NCBI RefSeq assembly: GCF_000812865.1
Contig: NZ_JSYL01000002.1
Location: 62,001 to 126,000 of the forward strand
Reading direction: 5' to 3'
Length of the DNA: 64,000 bases
Source of the DNA: Kaistella jeonii
Lineage (GTDB): Bacteria > Bacteroidota > Bacteroidia > Flavobacteriales > Weeksellaceae
This document shows positions 16,880 through 25,169 of this stretch, piece after piece. Every line of letters begins with the position of its first letter. The first letter of the stretch is position 1. A program made the position numbers and the translations under genes. Below the pieces are notes generated by a model. It ran no database searches. It was not told the DNA's origin and saw nothing but the letters and a program-made list of their open reading frames with translations.

Positions 16880-16923
16880 CGAAATGTAAGCGGAAGAAAA
16901 AACAGAAAAAATCATTTTTAAAA

Positions 16924-18171
16924 TTAGAATCGAAAAGCATGTTGCATTAGTTCCTGCTCTGCTCTCGAAATCCCAATTTCAAATGCAATTTTTTGCCAGT
17001 TACTTACTGCATTTTTAATTTCTAAAATTATTGCATTCATTTCAGAATCATTTAACCTAAAATAAATCCCGACACTTTTTGCCAATTCCAAATCCAAGGA
17101 ATTATCGTCCATATCGATATTTAAAGACAATCCATCTTTTTCGATAGAAGGATTTAAATCATAAGCTGGTGATAAAATCCAACCTTTTTCGGTTAAAATA
17201 AAACCATGATTTCGCAAATGGTCATCTGTGTTTGAAATACAAATATTGAAAACAATTCTTCGCCACAATTGATGAAGATTTTCATTAATATTTGCACCAT
17301 TATTCATCACAAACTCAGCAATTTCAAGATAACTTGCTGTAGAAAACCTTAAAGATTCTTCATTATTTCCTGTCATCGTCATTGCAGAAGAAAAATGAAT
17401 TCTTTGTTTGCCCTCTCTATCAAATCTTTTAGTAAAAAAAGTATGGTATTTACCAGTGATTTTCTCTATTTTGCATTCAGACATTTCTATTCCGCAATTC
17501 ACTGCTAACTGAAAAGCTAAAAATTCCCATGCTCCTTTGTCAATTGTATCATTTTTTGATGGGAATTTTGCAATCCATAGATCTCCATTTTCATCTTCAA
17601 TATTCGCTTTCGGTCTCGCTCCACCCAAAGAAGATCCAGGTGCCATCAGAATCGCTAACCATTTTTTGACATTTACATTTTCATCATCTTCAAGATTTTT
17701 TGCTGCTGCTTGCAATTCTCTAATTGAAGACCAAGGTGGTGTTGAGTTATTTATATCATCATCTAAAAACAAACCATCTAACGAAGTTTTGAACCTCAAT
17801 GCACCCATTCTTGTTTTGTCGTAAACTCCTAAAAGATAATCAATATCGTAAAGAGTTTGGGCTTTTTCGCCATTTTCTCTGGCTTGTTGTGCTGATTTTC
17901 TCTTCATTAGAGTTCTTCCCCAAGTATCGGGCATACTATCGAGAAATACTCCAAAATTTTCTTTGTTATTTGCAAATTGCGCCCCCGAAAAAAACTGAAT
18001 ATCTGGATCAATTAATCTTTGAGTTTCAGATTGAATCCACTCTTTATCATATTCAAAACCAAATGCTTTTTTTCCTTTTCCATAATGTGCAGAAAGTACT
18101 CCCATCAATTTTGCTTCAGTCATTCCTTTCCAATCTGCAAAAACATAAATTTCAAATTTTCCTTGTTTCAT
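16924..18171 (-). CDS. hipA: HipA-family serine/threonine kinase toxin
   Basis: 415 aa, typical HipA length. It has the N-terminal couple domain (FEIYVFADWKG...MGVLS), a glycine-rich P-loop-like SSLGGARPKA (180-189), a Lys in WIAKFP, the catalytic loop NTDDHLRNHG (314-323) and the metal-binding SPAYDLNP (334-341). All key kinase residues are present. HipA kinases phosphorylate translation factors such as GltX in the known E. coli case and are neutralised by HipB. The XRE-family gene upstream is its cognate antitoxin. Confidence 0.9.
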   Translation of the reverse strand: MKQGKFEIYVFADWKGMTEAKLMGVLSAHYGKGKKAFGFEYDKEWIQSETQRLIDPDIQFFSGAQFANNKENFGVFLDSMPDTWGRTLMKRKSAQQARENGEKAQTLYDIDYLLGVYDKTRMGALRFKTSLDGLFLDDDINNSTPPWSSIRELQAAAKNLEDDENVNVKKWLAILMAPGSSLGGARPKANIEDENGDLWIAKFPSKNDTIDKGAWEFLAFQLAVNCGIEMSECKIEKITGKYHTFFTKRFDREGKQRIHFSSAMTMTGNNEESLRFSTASYLEIAEFVMNNGANINENLHQLWRRIVFNICISNTDDHLRNHGFILTEKGWILSPAYDLNPSIEKDGLSLNIDMDDNSLDLELAKSVGIYFRLNDSEMNAIILEIKNAVSNWQKIAFEIGISRAEQELMQHAFRF

Positions 18172-18205
18172 ATGTAGTTATTTATATTTTTTAAGGTCAT
18201 ATGGT

Positions 18206-18254
18206 ATCGCCAAATCTTCATTAGTGTTTGCTAACCAAGTTGGTTACTGGCGAT
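18206..18254. repeat. Nested inverted repeats between hipB and hipA
   Basis: ATCGCCA (18206-18212) pairs with TGGCGAT (18248-18254), and TAACCAAGTTGGTTA (18232-18246) is a perfect 15-bp palindrome inside. With no T-run on either side, it is more likely an RNA stem or protein site tuning hipA expression than a terminator. Confidence 0.5.
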
Positions 18255-18266
18255 TTCATCATTCAA

Positions 18267-18557
18267 TTATTTAAGTAAATCCAAATCCTGAAGTTTTCTT
18301 CCAAATTCATCATCTGCAGCTATTTTTAGAAAATCATTTTGTAATCCTAAAACTCTTAAAACATTAAAATAAGCTCCCATCGAAACACCGGAATCTCCCT
18401 TTTCAATTAAGTATAATGTTGAGCGTGCAATTCCTGCTCTCTCTGCAACTTGAACAGCAGTTAATTTTCGCCGCTTTCTGGCAAGTTTGATATTCTCGCC
18501 CATTTCTTCCAATAATTGAGTGAATTTTGGAAGTATAGTTTGTTCTTTCTTATTCAA
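18267..18557 (-). CDS. hipB: HipB-like XRE-family antitoxin/repressor
   Basis: A helix-turn-helix protein: MGENIKLARKRRKLTAVQVAERAGIARSTLYLIEKGDSGVSMGAYFNVLRVLGL, ending in FGRKLQDLDLL as in many stand-alone HipB proteins. It binds its operator and HipA. The start is uncertain. I use TTG at 18557 (97 aa) because LLEEMGENIKLAR aligns with the family N-terminus; the first ATG is at 18503 (79 aa). A longer frame starting at 18605 would begin upstream of the predicted transcription start and inside the operator, so it is rejected. It lies 95 bp upstream of hipA. Confidence 0.8.
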   Translation of the reverse strand: MNKKEQTILPKFTQLLEEMGENIKLARKRRKLTAVQVAERAGIARSTLYLIEKGDSGVSMGAYFNVLRVLGLQNDFLKIAADDEFGRKLQDLDLLK

Positions 18558-18564
18558 AATGTCT

Positions 18565-18603
18565 GTTATTTCATACAAATATACAATATTTGTATGAAAT
18601 AAC
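18565..18603 (-). promoter_or_regulatory. hipBA promoter and 39-bp palindromic operator
   Basis: Perfect 18-bp inverted repeats (18565-18582 and 18586-18603) flank the 3-bp centre ACA. The minus-strand -7 box TATATTTG (18576-18583) lies inside, so a bound HipB dimer would block RNA polymerase. Confidence 0.75.
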
Positions 18604-18634
18604 AATCATTTACAAGACAAAGTTATTCTTACTT

Positions 18635-18885
18635 TTATTCTTTTCTCGCCTCAAACCCATTTTTAAATCGTAAAAAAGATTCTGTTGTTTCTGGATTATT
18701 TTTAATCCACAATTGCATTTACTGAATGTTTTCTTGTAGAGATTTTATATCGGTTTCCTCGTAGATTTTTTTTCCTTCATCAGCAATTTCATTTAAAAAT
18801 TCTGCTGTAATTTAAGAAAGAAATCTTGCTGAATTTTAGGAATTAAATTTTCGAAAATGAAAGTTTTTATTTTAAATAATCAAGA
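18635..18885 (-). pseudogene. Remnants of a decayed gene
   Basis: Three short collinear peptide pieces in two frames are separated by stops and a frame change: FENLIPKIQQDFFLKLQQNF, then FLNEIADEGKKIYEETDIK, then MQLWIKNNPETTESFLRFK. Together they look like the end of a former coding region. The parent family is not recognised. The rest of 18606-19080 holds an ACAAAAT/ATTTTGT hairpin near 18980 and a direct repeat TTTTAGTCTACTTT at 19040-19053 and 19079-19092. Confidence 0.4.
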
Positions 18886-19080
18886 TCAACCTGAGTAAAA
18901 TAAATACAATAAAAACGAGTTCCGAAGTTTTTTTATCCTTTTCGCAGAAAAGGCAAGAAAGTCTTTAGTAGTACAAAATCTAAATTTTGTAGGTACAAAG
19001 ACACATCTTGCTTATACATTCTTCAGAGGTCTGAATTTTTTTTAGTCTACTTTATTTTAATCTGGTTGCAATTACTTATT

Positions 19081-19719
19081 TTAGTCTACTTTCGGTCTTA
19101 TGATATTTGGAATTTTAAATGCAGAAATGTTTTCACGAGGAAGAGATAATTCAAGCATGTTGATGTTTTTTTCAAGAACAGATTGCCAATCCAAAATAGG
19201 TTTTCCGATTACATTTTTCCAACCAGAATTTTCCCATTGATGAAATTTCTGAATCAAAAGTTGGTCTAATTTTTCTGAATAATCTTTTAAGTTTTTGGCA
19301 AAATCCATAAACTGATTTAGAGTTGGGTATTTGGAAACGGAATTATTTGAAATAATTTTTGGTTCTGGAATTGGAATTAATTTTTCAACCAAAGTTTCCT
19401 TTATCTCAACTATTTTTGGGATTTCTTTTATCTGATAATTTTCATTCAAAACGAAACGATTCGGAAAACCACGATTTCTTTCATAATTTAATATTCCCAA
19501 AAGTTTTAATTTGTTTTTTGCCGTAATTACGGTTTGCCTGGAAAGCCCAAGTTCTCTTGCCATTTCGTAATCAGACAATACAATTTCCTTTTGAGGATCT
19601 TCGCATTTGTACAATATATATGTAAAAACAGCGATGGTGTTTGCGCCAATTTTGTTTTTTGAATTTAATTCAAAAATTTTTTCAAATAAGTTTGCTGCAA
19701 AAATTTTGGGAGTTTTCAT
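19081..19719 (-). CDS. Helix-turn-helix replication/mobile-element protein
   Basis: 212 aa. The N-terminal 95 residues form a winged helix-turn-helix (TIAVFTYILYKCEDPQKEIVLSDYEMARELGLSRQTVITAKNKLKLLGILNYERNRGFPNRF), as in plasmid replication-associated and RepA-N-like proteins. The C-terminus, which includes QWENSGWKNVIGKPILDWQ, is a typical tail of such element proteins. Its start overlaps the stop of the TOPRIM gene by 4 bp, so the pair is translationally coupled. A role in element replication or its control is inferred. Confidence 0.6.
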   Translation of the reverse strand: MKTPKIFAANLFEKIFELNSKNKIGANTIAVFTYILYKCEDPQKEIVLSDYEMARELGLSRQTVITAKNKLKLLGILNYERNRGFPNRFVLNENYQIKEIPKIVEIKETLVEKLIPIPEPKIISNNSVSKYPTLNQFMDFAKNLKDYSEKLDQLLIQKFHQWENSGWKNVIGKPILDWQSVLEKNINMLELSLPRENISAFKIPNIIRPKVD

Positions 19720-20603
19720 CTTTTAAATCTTGATTTATATTGAATTTCAACTTCATTCTTTGGATCTTTCTGAATCAACCAATCGTTCAAATCCTTAAAA
19801 TCTGCATACAAAATCCGACAATCTTCTGCATTTTCGTTTTCATTTTTTATCATTTCAACGGCTCGATTTCCAGCTTCATCGTTATCGAAATAGAGTTCTA
19901 TATTTTCGTAATTTTGAATTGAATTTTGAATTTTATTAATCATCGAAACTGAATTCAAAATGATATAATCTGAAGGTTCTTTTTCAAGATAATTCTCCAC
20001 ATTTTTAAAAGATAGAAAGTCAAAGAATCCTTCGAAAATTCGGATTGAATTTGAGCCATTTTCGATCATTGAAATACCTTTTTTACCCAAACAAATTTTA
20101 GAATAAGCGTTCCTGATTTCGTAACCATTGGAATCATTTTTAAAACCAATTCCGAAATAATTCTTCCCATTCATTCGATAATGGATTTCATTTAAAAATT
20201 CAGTTTGATTATCTACTCTTCTGCTTTTTAAATATTCTAACAAAGCAGGATGTTGGATTTCTTTTACTTGTGCTATTTCATAAGATTTAGAAAGATTTGC
20301 CATTTTCTGTTTAGGATGATTTGTTTGATTTTGAAAAGAAGAACTAAATTGTTCCAAATATTTTAATGCTTCAATCACCGAACATTTTTTAATCGTTTGA
20401 ACTATCGAAACAATGTCATAATTTATCCCTGTTCCAAAATCAAATGCTTTATTTGTTACAAAGTCGACTGATAAACTTGGAGTTTTTTCTACGCGATCTA
20501 ATGCAAAGTAAAAAGCAGTCTTCGGATTTACTTTGCTCGGAAAAAGAGAAAAACTTTCTAAAACTAATCTAATCGGTATTTTTTTGGCTTGAGCGCAATT
20601 CAT
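19716..20603 (-). CDS. TOPRIM-domain primase-like protein of a mobile element
   Basis: 295 aa. The N-terminal 100 residues resemble a degenerate CHC2-type primase domain without the zinc ligands (SLFPSKVNPKTAFYFALD...FDFGTG..YDIVSIVQ). Residues about 180-280 are a TOPRIM fold: RIFEGFFDFLSF (catalytic Glu) and IELYFDNDEAGNRAVEMI (DxD). DnaG-like proteins of this short form accompany Bacteroidota plasmids and conjugative elements and prime or assist element replication. Neighbours are a Rep_3-like initiator with iterons and an HTH protein. Confidence 0.75.
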   Translation of the reverse strand: MNCAQAKKIPIRLVLESFSLFPSKVNPKTAFYFALDRVEKTPSLSVDFVTNKAFDFGTGINYDIVSIVQTIKKCSVIEALKYLEQFSSSFQNQTNHPKQKMANLSKSYEIAQVKEIQHPALLEYLKSRRVDNQTEFLNEIHYRMNGKNYFGIGFKNDSNGYEIRNAYSKICLGKKGISMIENGSNSIRIFEGFFDFLSFKNVENYLEKEPSDYIILNSVSMINKIQNSIQNYENIELYFDNDEAGNRAVEMIKNENENAEDCRILYADFKDLNDWLIQKDPKNEVEIQYKSRFKR

Positions 20604-20630
20604 ATTTTTTTTTTAAAGCAAAAAGTCTTT

Positions 20631-20647
20631 TCGGAGATAAAATCCAT
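20631..20647 (+). repeat. Outlying iteron copy
   Basis: TCGGAGATAAAATCCAT matches the iteron consensus but lies about 200 bp from the main array, beside the start of the primase gene. It may serve initiator binding at the primase promoter. Confidence 0.55.
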
Positions 20648-20848
20648 AAATAATTAAAAATGTTTAAAACTTAAATGTTTATCAATCTGTCATTTACACA
20701 ATGTGTTTTTTAAATTAGTTATCCGCATTTATTATTTTTATTAGTAAGATTAGAATGATTAATAACATTAGTATAATTAAGAGGAACTTTTTGAATCTTC
20801 TCAAACCATTATTAACACTCAATTTTATAGATATAAATTAGTAATATG

Positions 20849-20970
20849 ACGGAGATAAAGTCCATTTTCACGGAGATAAAGTCCATTGTTATGGAGATAA
20901 AGTATAATATTTCGGAAATAGAATCCTCTAATTCGGAATTAAAGGCACGTTTTCCGGAGATAAAATCACG
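20849..20970 (+). repeat. Iteron array / putative replication origin
   Basis: Six copies related to ACGGAGATAAAGTCCAT start at 20849, 20870, 20891, 20912, 20933 and 20954, a constant 21-bp period. The first two are identical and later ones are degenerate. Two helical turns per repeat place bound initiators on one DNA face, as in plasmid origins. The preceding 150 bp is very AT-rich, fitting a melting region. The last copy overlaps the 3' end of the rep gene. Confidence 0.8.
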
Positions 20971-21979
20971 ATTGTTTTTCGAGTAAATTAAAAACCGCTT
21001 TTATGTAATTATCACTGTTTAATTTGGAGTCAATTTTGTTTTTTAATCTGGTAGAAAGTTCTTTGTAACCCTTTATGTCAAAGAGTTTTCGCAAAGTCCT
21101 GACATTAGCGTCATTTAAAGTTCTTTTCCTCTTCAAATATTTTATTGAACGTTCAACCTGTAAGTCATTAAGTGAAACAAAATTTACATTATTACTCGTT
21201 GATTTTGAAGTATTGTAAATCGAAAATGTGTATTTGCCGTCGTGATAGGCATAATTGAAACTCAAATCATTAAAAGAATCCAGATCTGCCTTTATACTTT
21301 GCAAAAAATCTCTTTCAAATCTGGAACGTCCTTCGTATTTATCTTTGTTTATTGAAAATTGTTTTAAAATTTGAGAATATTCCATTGATAAACCTCCGAA
21401 TTTTTTAAACTTCATTATCCACATTAAAAAACGCAAAGTATTGGAAGACGAAACCTGATAAGCAAGATCTTTTTTTAGAGGAAAATAATGACTCATATTA
21501 AGCAAATGTTTGAGCACTGTCTTATCCATTTTAAAATACAAATTATTTTTATTCCACTGTGGTTTCAAAATGAAAGGAACTGTCTGATAACCATTAATTG
21601 AACTGTCTTTTAATTGGAGCCAATTAATATTTGCCATATTAACTAAAGCTGATTTGATAGTCATATTTTTCATAATTCTTTTCGGGTTCAAAAATTTAAG
21701 AGGAATCTCAAAATTAACAGTTCCCTGATTTGCCCAGCCTTCAAAATAATCATCAAAATTAAATTGGATAGGACCATTAATATTTAATGGTGATTTTACA
21801 GATATGAAAAGCGACTGCTCTTCTTTGATACAGGAAAGTATTATTGTAATCACGCGCTGTTCTATGATAGAAGTTTCTTGCGATACTAAAACCTCTCTAA
21901 AATCATTTGAAACAAGAACTTTTTTCCTTGGTCTTGGCGTGAAATATTTTCTTTCTTGTATGTTTTTACTTTTCAGCAT
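20966..21979 (-). CDS. Rep_3-like plasmid replication initiator
   Basis: 337 aa with two winged-helix-like halves: VLVSNDFREVLVSQETSIIEQRVITIIL at the N-terminus and SSSNTLRFLMWIMKFKKFGGLSMEYSQILKQFSINKDKYEGRSRFERDFLQSIKADL in the middle, the arrangement of RepB/Rep_3 initiators. These bind iterons and open the origin. The iteron array sits immediately downstream. Its start overlaps the stop of the excisionase-like gene by one base. Presence of an initiator beside an integrase suggests an integrated plasmid or an element with replicative phase. Confidence 0.75.
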   Translation of the reverse strand: MLKSKNIQERKYFTPRPRKKVLVSNDFREVLVSQETSIIEQRVITIILSCIKEEQSLFISVKSPLNINGPIQFNFDDYFEGWANQGTVNFEIPLKFLNPKRIMKNMTIKSALVNMANINWLQLKDSSINGYQTVPFILKPQWNKNNLYFKMDKTVLKHLLNMSHYFPLKKDLAYQVSSSNTLRFLMWIMKFKKFGGLSMEYSQILKQFSINKDKYEGRSRFERDFLQSIKADLDSFNDLSFNYAYHDGKYTFSIYNTSKSTSNNVNFVSLNDLQVERSIKYLKRKRTLNDANVRTLRKLFDIKGYKELSTRLKNKIDSKLNSDNYIKAVFNLLEKQS

Positions 21980-22347
21980 CAGTTTTTATTAAAATTAGTG
22001 CTGATCTTCTTAAAGTTTTTGCCGAAATCTAACTTCGCTTCCGCTTCAATTTCTTTTAAAGTTTTCTTTTTCCCTTGAGAAATCCAGTCTAATAATTCAT
22101 CTTCAAAAAAGTAGAGTTTTTTACCGTTTTTGTAGCAGGGAATTAATCTTTTTCGCACAAGTGTATAAACTGTCGGTTTTGCCTTTCCAATGATTTGACA
22201 GGCTTCCGTAATATCTAAAGGAATTCTTTTTTGAGAAATTATTGGTGGTTCTTTCCTTTCTACCAGAAATTTAATTTCGGCTATTTCGCTAACCAGATGC
22301 GCAACTGCTCTAGGCAGGTTTTCAAATGAAATGTCATTTACTTCCAT
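21979..22347 (-). CDS. Excisionase-like helix-turn-helix protein
   Basis: 122 aa. Residues about 40-95 are an HTH_17/MerR-like DNA-binding domain (DITEACQIIGKAKPTVYTLVRKRLIPCYKNGKKLYFFEDELLDWI), the form usual for Bacteroidota element excisionases and element regulators. It precedes the rep gene and overlaps it by one base. Function as recombination directionality factor or regulator cannot be separated by sequence. Confidence 0.7.
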   Translation of the reverse strand: MEVNDISFENLPRAVAHLVSEIAEIKFLVERKEPPIISQKRIPLDITEACQIIGKAKPTVYTLVRKRLIPCYKNGKKLYFFEDELLDWISQGKKKTLKEIEAEAKLDFGKNFKKISTNFNKN

Positions 22348-22382
22348 AACTATCGTTTTTAATTGTTATGGTGCAAATAAAA

Positions 22383-22426
22383 AAAGTGTTTTCCCTGTGT
22401 CGCATGGTACACGGAGAAAACACTTT
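22383..22426 (-). terminator. Long hairpin terminator of the integrase operon
   Basis: AAAGTGTTTTC (22383-22393) pairs with GAAAACACTTT (22416-22426), with a further inner stem CCTGTGT/ACACGG. On the minus strand a T-run follows. It separates the integrase operon from the excisionase-rep unit. Confidence 0.75.
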
Positions 22427-22453
22427 AAAAACACAGCGTTTTAGTAATTTTTT

Positions 22454-23122
22454 CTACTCAGAAAGAGATTCCATGATGGTAATTATTCCTTTCATTTCAT
22501 CATCTTTTAAATGTCTTTTGATACTTTCAGGTTCTACTTCTTTCAAAGATTCTAAAAATATATTTTTTAGAAACACAGCAGTTTCGAATTGGTTTCGCAC
22601 ATTAAAATGTTTCCATATATTCCACCCGAAATGATACAAATCTAGGTTGGATAATTTCTCGATTTTGATTGGTTTAATGTTGTCCAATTTATTTTTCTCG
22701 GAATAGAGCACAACGTAATTACAAAGTGATTTTAAATCATCTTCTGAAGTGTAAAGTGCAAATTGATTTTGGGTATATTTTATCGCAATATCTTTCTTGC
22801 CTTGTTCATTTTGATCAATTATGCTTTGTTGCTCTTGTTTTATATTCTCAAGATTTTCAGTTGGAATATCATCTTTAGTAGAATTTTTAGAACTATTTTT
22901 TTGAGGTAGTATTTTTCTATTTTTAATAATTCCGTCTAGAAATAAAACGATTAATGCATAAAGGATTATACCTAAAGCAGTCACGCACCAAAAGATAATA
23001 TTTGCAGTGTAATCATCGACTCCTTTATCAAGAAAAGCCAATCTTGCCAAAGCACCTACTAATAAGCATGCAGAAATTACCGGCAAATGTTTTACTATAT
23101 GTTCAAAATATTTAAAATTCAT
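22454..23122 (-). CDS. Membrane protein of unknown function in integrase operon
   Basis: 222 aa. Two transmembrane segments lie at about 13-31 (PVISACLLVGALARLAFL) and 40-65 (IIFWCVTALGIILYALIVLFL), followed by a charged linker and a cytoplasmic helical region of about 120 residues. It starts one base after the integrase stop, so it is co-transcribed. No family is recognised; such cargo genes are common beside integrases. Confidence 0.6.
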   Translation of the reverse strand: MNFKYFEHIVKHLPVISACLLVGALARLAFLDKGVDDYTANIIFWCVTALGIILYALIVLFLDGIIKNRKILPQKNSSKNSTKDDIPTENLENIKQEQQSIIDQNEQGKKDIAIKYTQNQFALYTSEDDLKSLCNYVVLYSEKNKLDNIKPIKIEKLSNLDLYHFGWNIWKHFNVRNQFETAVFLKNIFLESLKEVEPESIKRHLKDDEMKGIITIMESLSE

Positions 23123-23123
23123 T

Positions 23124-24365
23124 TTATAAATTTTTCAAATGAATAGCGGAAGAAGCTTTATTTTTCTTTTCATCAACAACTTTTGCGTAAACCTGCGTAG
23201 TTTTTACGTTGGTATGACCAAGCATTTTACTGACTGTGTAAATATCCGTTCCATTGGAAAGTTGTAAAGTTGCAAATGTATGTCTGAAATTATGGAAAGT
23301 TATTTTTTTGGTAATTCCTGCACTTTCAATCCATTTTTTAAGTGGTCGAGAAATCCAAGCTGGGTTCGTTAAATCTTTAAAAACTAAATCGTTTGGAACT
23401 CCTGCTTCACCGCAAAGTTGTAAAGCTTGTTTAGACATCGGCATATATTCCACACCTTTGGTCTTTTTTTGAGTGAAGTTTATTCTTGCTTGATCTTTTT
23501 CAAGACTTATTTCATTCCATGTTAATTTTTGAATATCTGAATGTCTTAAACCAGTCAAAGAGGAAAATAACGCTGCACGTTTTAGAACATCAAGTTCGCA
23601 AGGTGTTTCGACTAAAGTGTTCAATTCTTCGAGCGTTAAATATTCCCTTCTGGATTCTTCATGTGGAATTGCTTTTATTTTAGCTGCAATATCAATAGTA
23701 AAATAATCATCAATAAACGCTTGTTTTAGTGCCGCTTTGAAAATTGAAAAATACGTTGAAGCCGTATTTTGTGAAATAATCTCTGCTTTATTACTACCGC
23801 TTTTCGCAGTCAGCAAATATGATTTGAAATTTTCACAGAATTTAGTATCAATCTGTGAGAACATAATATTCTCACCACCAAAATCTTTTAGAAATTCTAT
23901 GGAGCGATACCAATTTACCTTAATGGATTCAGAGTTATTTTTATGTCGTTTGTTAGTAAGCAGATCAAAATACCTCACAAAATTCTCTTGAGATTTCTCC
24001 CTTTGTTCGACTTGAATTTTGTCGAGTTCGCTATAAAGTTCAATATTATCATATTCATTCTGTCTCAATTTTCGCAAAGCATCCGCATAAAACATTGTTT
24101 CACGGTCGTTTTCACTTTTGCAAACTATAATTCCGTTATCATCTCTTTTGGGTTTAAATGAAACTGAATTCTGCGTTGTTCGTGCAGGTCTTTTCTTGTC
24201 AAAATCTACGGTTGTGACGCTCCGGTTCAAATATTCCCGAATTCTTTGAATGTCATTTTTACCAGGAATCATCACGGGATAACTTTCCAAATAAATAAAC
24301 CATTCTTTTCGGAACTCGGCTTTTCGCAATCGTACGGTAACTTTGGTTTTTAATAACTCTTTCAT
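23124..24365 (-). CDS. Tyrosine recombinase / integrase
   Basis: 413 aa with an N-terminal arm-binding domain, a SAM-like core-binding domain (about 125-220) and the catalytic domain: R274 in TGLRHSD, H358-x2-R361 in HNFRHTFA, H384 in LGHTN and the nucleophile Y393. This is the complete tyrosine recombinase set, in the form used by Bacteroidota integrative elements. It integrates and excises the element. Its start overlaps the upstream HTH/zinc gene by 4 bp. It lies about 800 bp from dnaK, marking one end of the element. Confidence 0.92.
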   Translation of the reverse strand: MKELLKTKVTVRLRKAEFRKEWFIYLESYPVMIPGKNDIQRIREYLNRSVTTVDFDKKRPARTTQNSVSFKPKRDDNGIIVCKSENDRETMFYADALRKLRQNEYDNIELYSELDKIQVEQREKSQENFVRYFDLLTNKRHKNNSESIKVNWYRSIEFLKDFGGENIMFSQIDTKFCENFKSYLLTAKSGSNKAEIISQNTASTYFSIFKAALKQAFIDDYFTIDIAAKIKAIPHEESRREYLTLEELNTLVETPCELDVLKRAALFSSLTGLRHSDIQKLTWNEISLEKDQARINFTQKKTKGVEYMPMSKQALQLCGEAGVPNDLVFKDLTNPAWISRPLKKWIESAGITKKITFHNFRHTFATLQLSNGTDIYTVSKMLGHTNVKTTQVYAKVVDEKKNKASSAIHLKNL

Positions 24366-24931
24366 TTTCCGTCAAAAATTTTATCAATTAAATTTTTAGG
24401 CACATAAACGAAACTTCCAACTTGCTTTGTCGGAATTTTGTTTCTCCTAATTACGCTGTTTACCGTTCCGGGATCAGCATGGAATTTAGCGCTTATTTCA
24501 GAAATTGTGTAGCAATTCCCTACTTCAAAATTTGGTTTATCAGGGACTTCTTTTAACTTATCTGGTATTTCTACAGATGAAAATAAATCTTCCAAATCTG
24601 ATCGCTTTACTCGAGTCAATCTTACTCCTAAATTAACTCCGGTAATTATGCCTCGTTTTATTAATCTATGTAAGGTGTCTTTTGAGATTCCAAACATAAT
24701 TGTCGCTTCAGGAATAGAAATAAATTCTCGTGATTGAACTTCAGCAATCTTTTCCGCAAAATTTCTTAAAAGAGTTTCTTTTTCCAATCCTTCTCTTTCT
24801 CGCTTTTTTCTTGCAACTATTTCTTTGTTATTACAAGAAACAGAGCAAAAACGAGTCATAACTGTTTTTGCTTCAAATGGTTTTGAACAATGCTCACAAA
24901 CCCTCGGTATTTTTAATTTACTAAATCCCAT
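24362..24931 (-). CDS. Zinc-ribbon and helix-turn-helix protein upstream of integrase
   Basis: 189 aa. The N-terminus has a four-cysteine zinc motif (CEHC...CSVSC, residues about 13-33). Two HTH_17-like segments follow: SIPEATIMFGISKDTLHRLIKRGIITGV (about 77-104) and YTISEISAKFHADPGTVNSVIRRNKIPTKQVGSFVYV (about 144-180). Such proteins precede integrases in Bacteroidota elements and probably act as excisionase or integrase regulator. It overlaps the integrase start by 4 bp. Confidence 0.7.
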   Translation of the reverse strand: MGFSKLKIPRVCEHCSKPFEAKTVMTRFCSVSCNNKEIVARKKREREGLEKETLLRNFAEKIAEVQSREFISIPEATIMFGISKDTLHRLIKRGIITGVNLGVRLTRVKRSDLEDLFSSVEIPDKLKEVPDKPNFEVGNCYTISEISAKFHADPGTVNSVIRRNKIPTKQVGSFVYVPKNLIDKIFDGK

Positions 24932-24941
24932 TATTAAATAA

Positions 24942-24953
24942 CATCCTGAACAT
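24942..24953. repeat. Direct repeat of the dnaK 3' end (candidate att remnant), copy 1
   Basis: CATCCTGAACAT is repeated exactly at 25193-25204 inside the dnaK 3' end. The match extends imperfectly over about 21 bp, and in dnaK frame reads TENVQDVI against TEDVQDAD. Its position at the integrase-side edge suggests a recombination scar. Confidence 0.35.
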
Positions 24954-25090
24954 TCTCCGTTTTTGGAGTTTTAAATCACATTAGTGCGCATAAGACGCAC
25001 ATACTTTCGAAATATCGCTCGGTACAAGTAAGATACAAAAATACGATAAAAATCGATTAAAATCAACTATTATTGAAAAATGTTAAAAAC

Positions 25091-25127
25091 AAAAAAATCG
25101 CTGTAAACATTACGTTTACAGCGATTT
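25091..25127 (-). terminator. dnaK terminator
   Basis: A perfect 14-bp stem, AAATCGCTGTAAAC (25095-25108) with GTTTACAGCGATTT (25114-25127), 5-nt loop, followed on the minus strand by T residues. It ends dnaK transcription before the mobile element. Confidence 0.85.
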
Positions 25128-25169
25128 ACTACTTTATTTCAATCGATGTTAATCGATGATAATTGCTAA

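Noticed and set aside
18558-18605. N-terminal extension of the HipB-like protein starting at 18605
   Set aside because: It lies inside the palindromic operator and upstream of the -7-derived transcription start.
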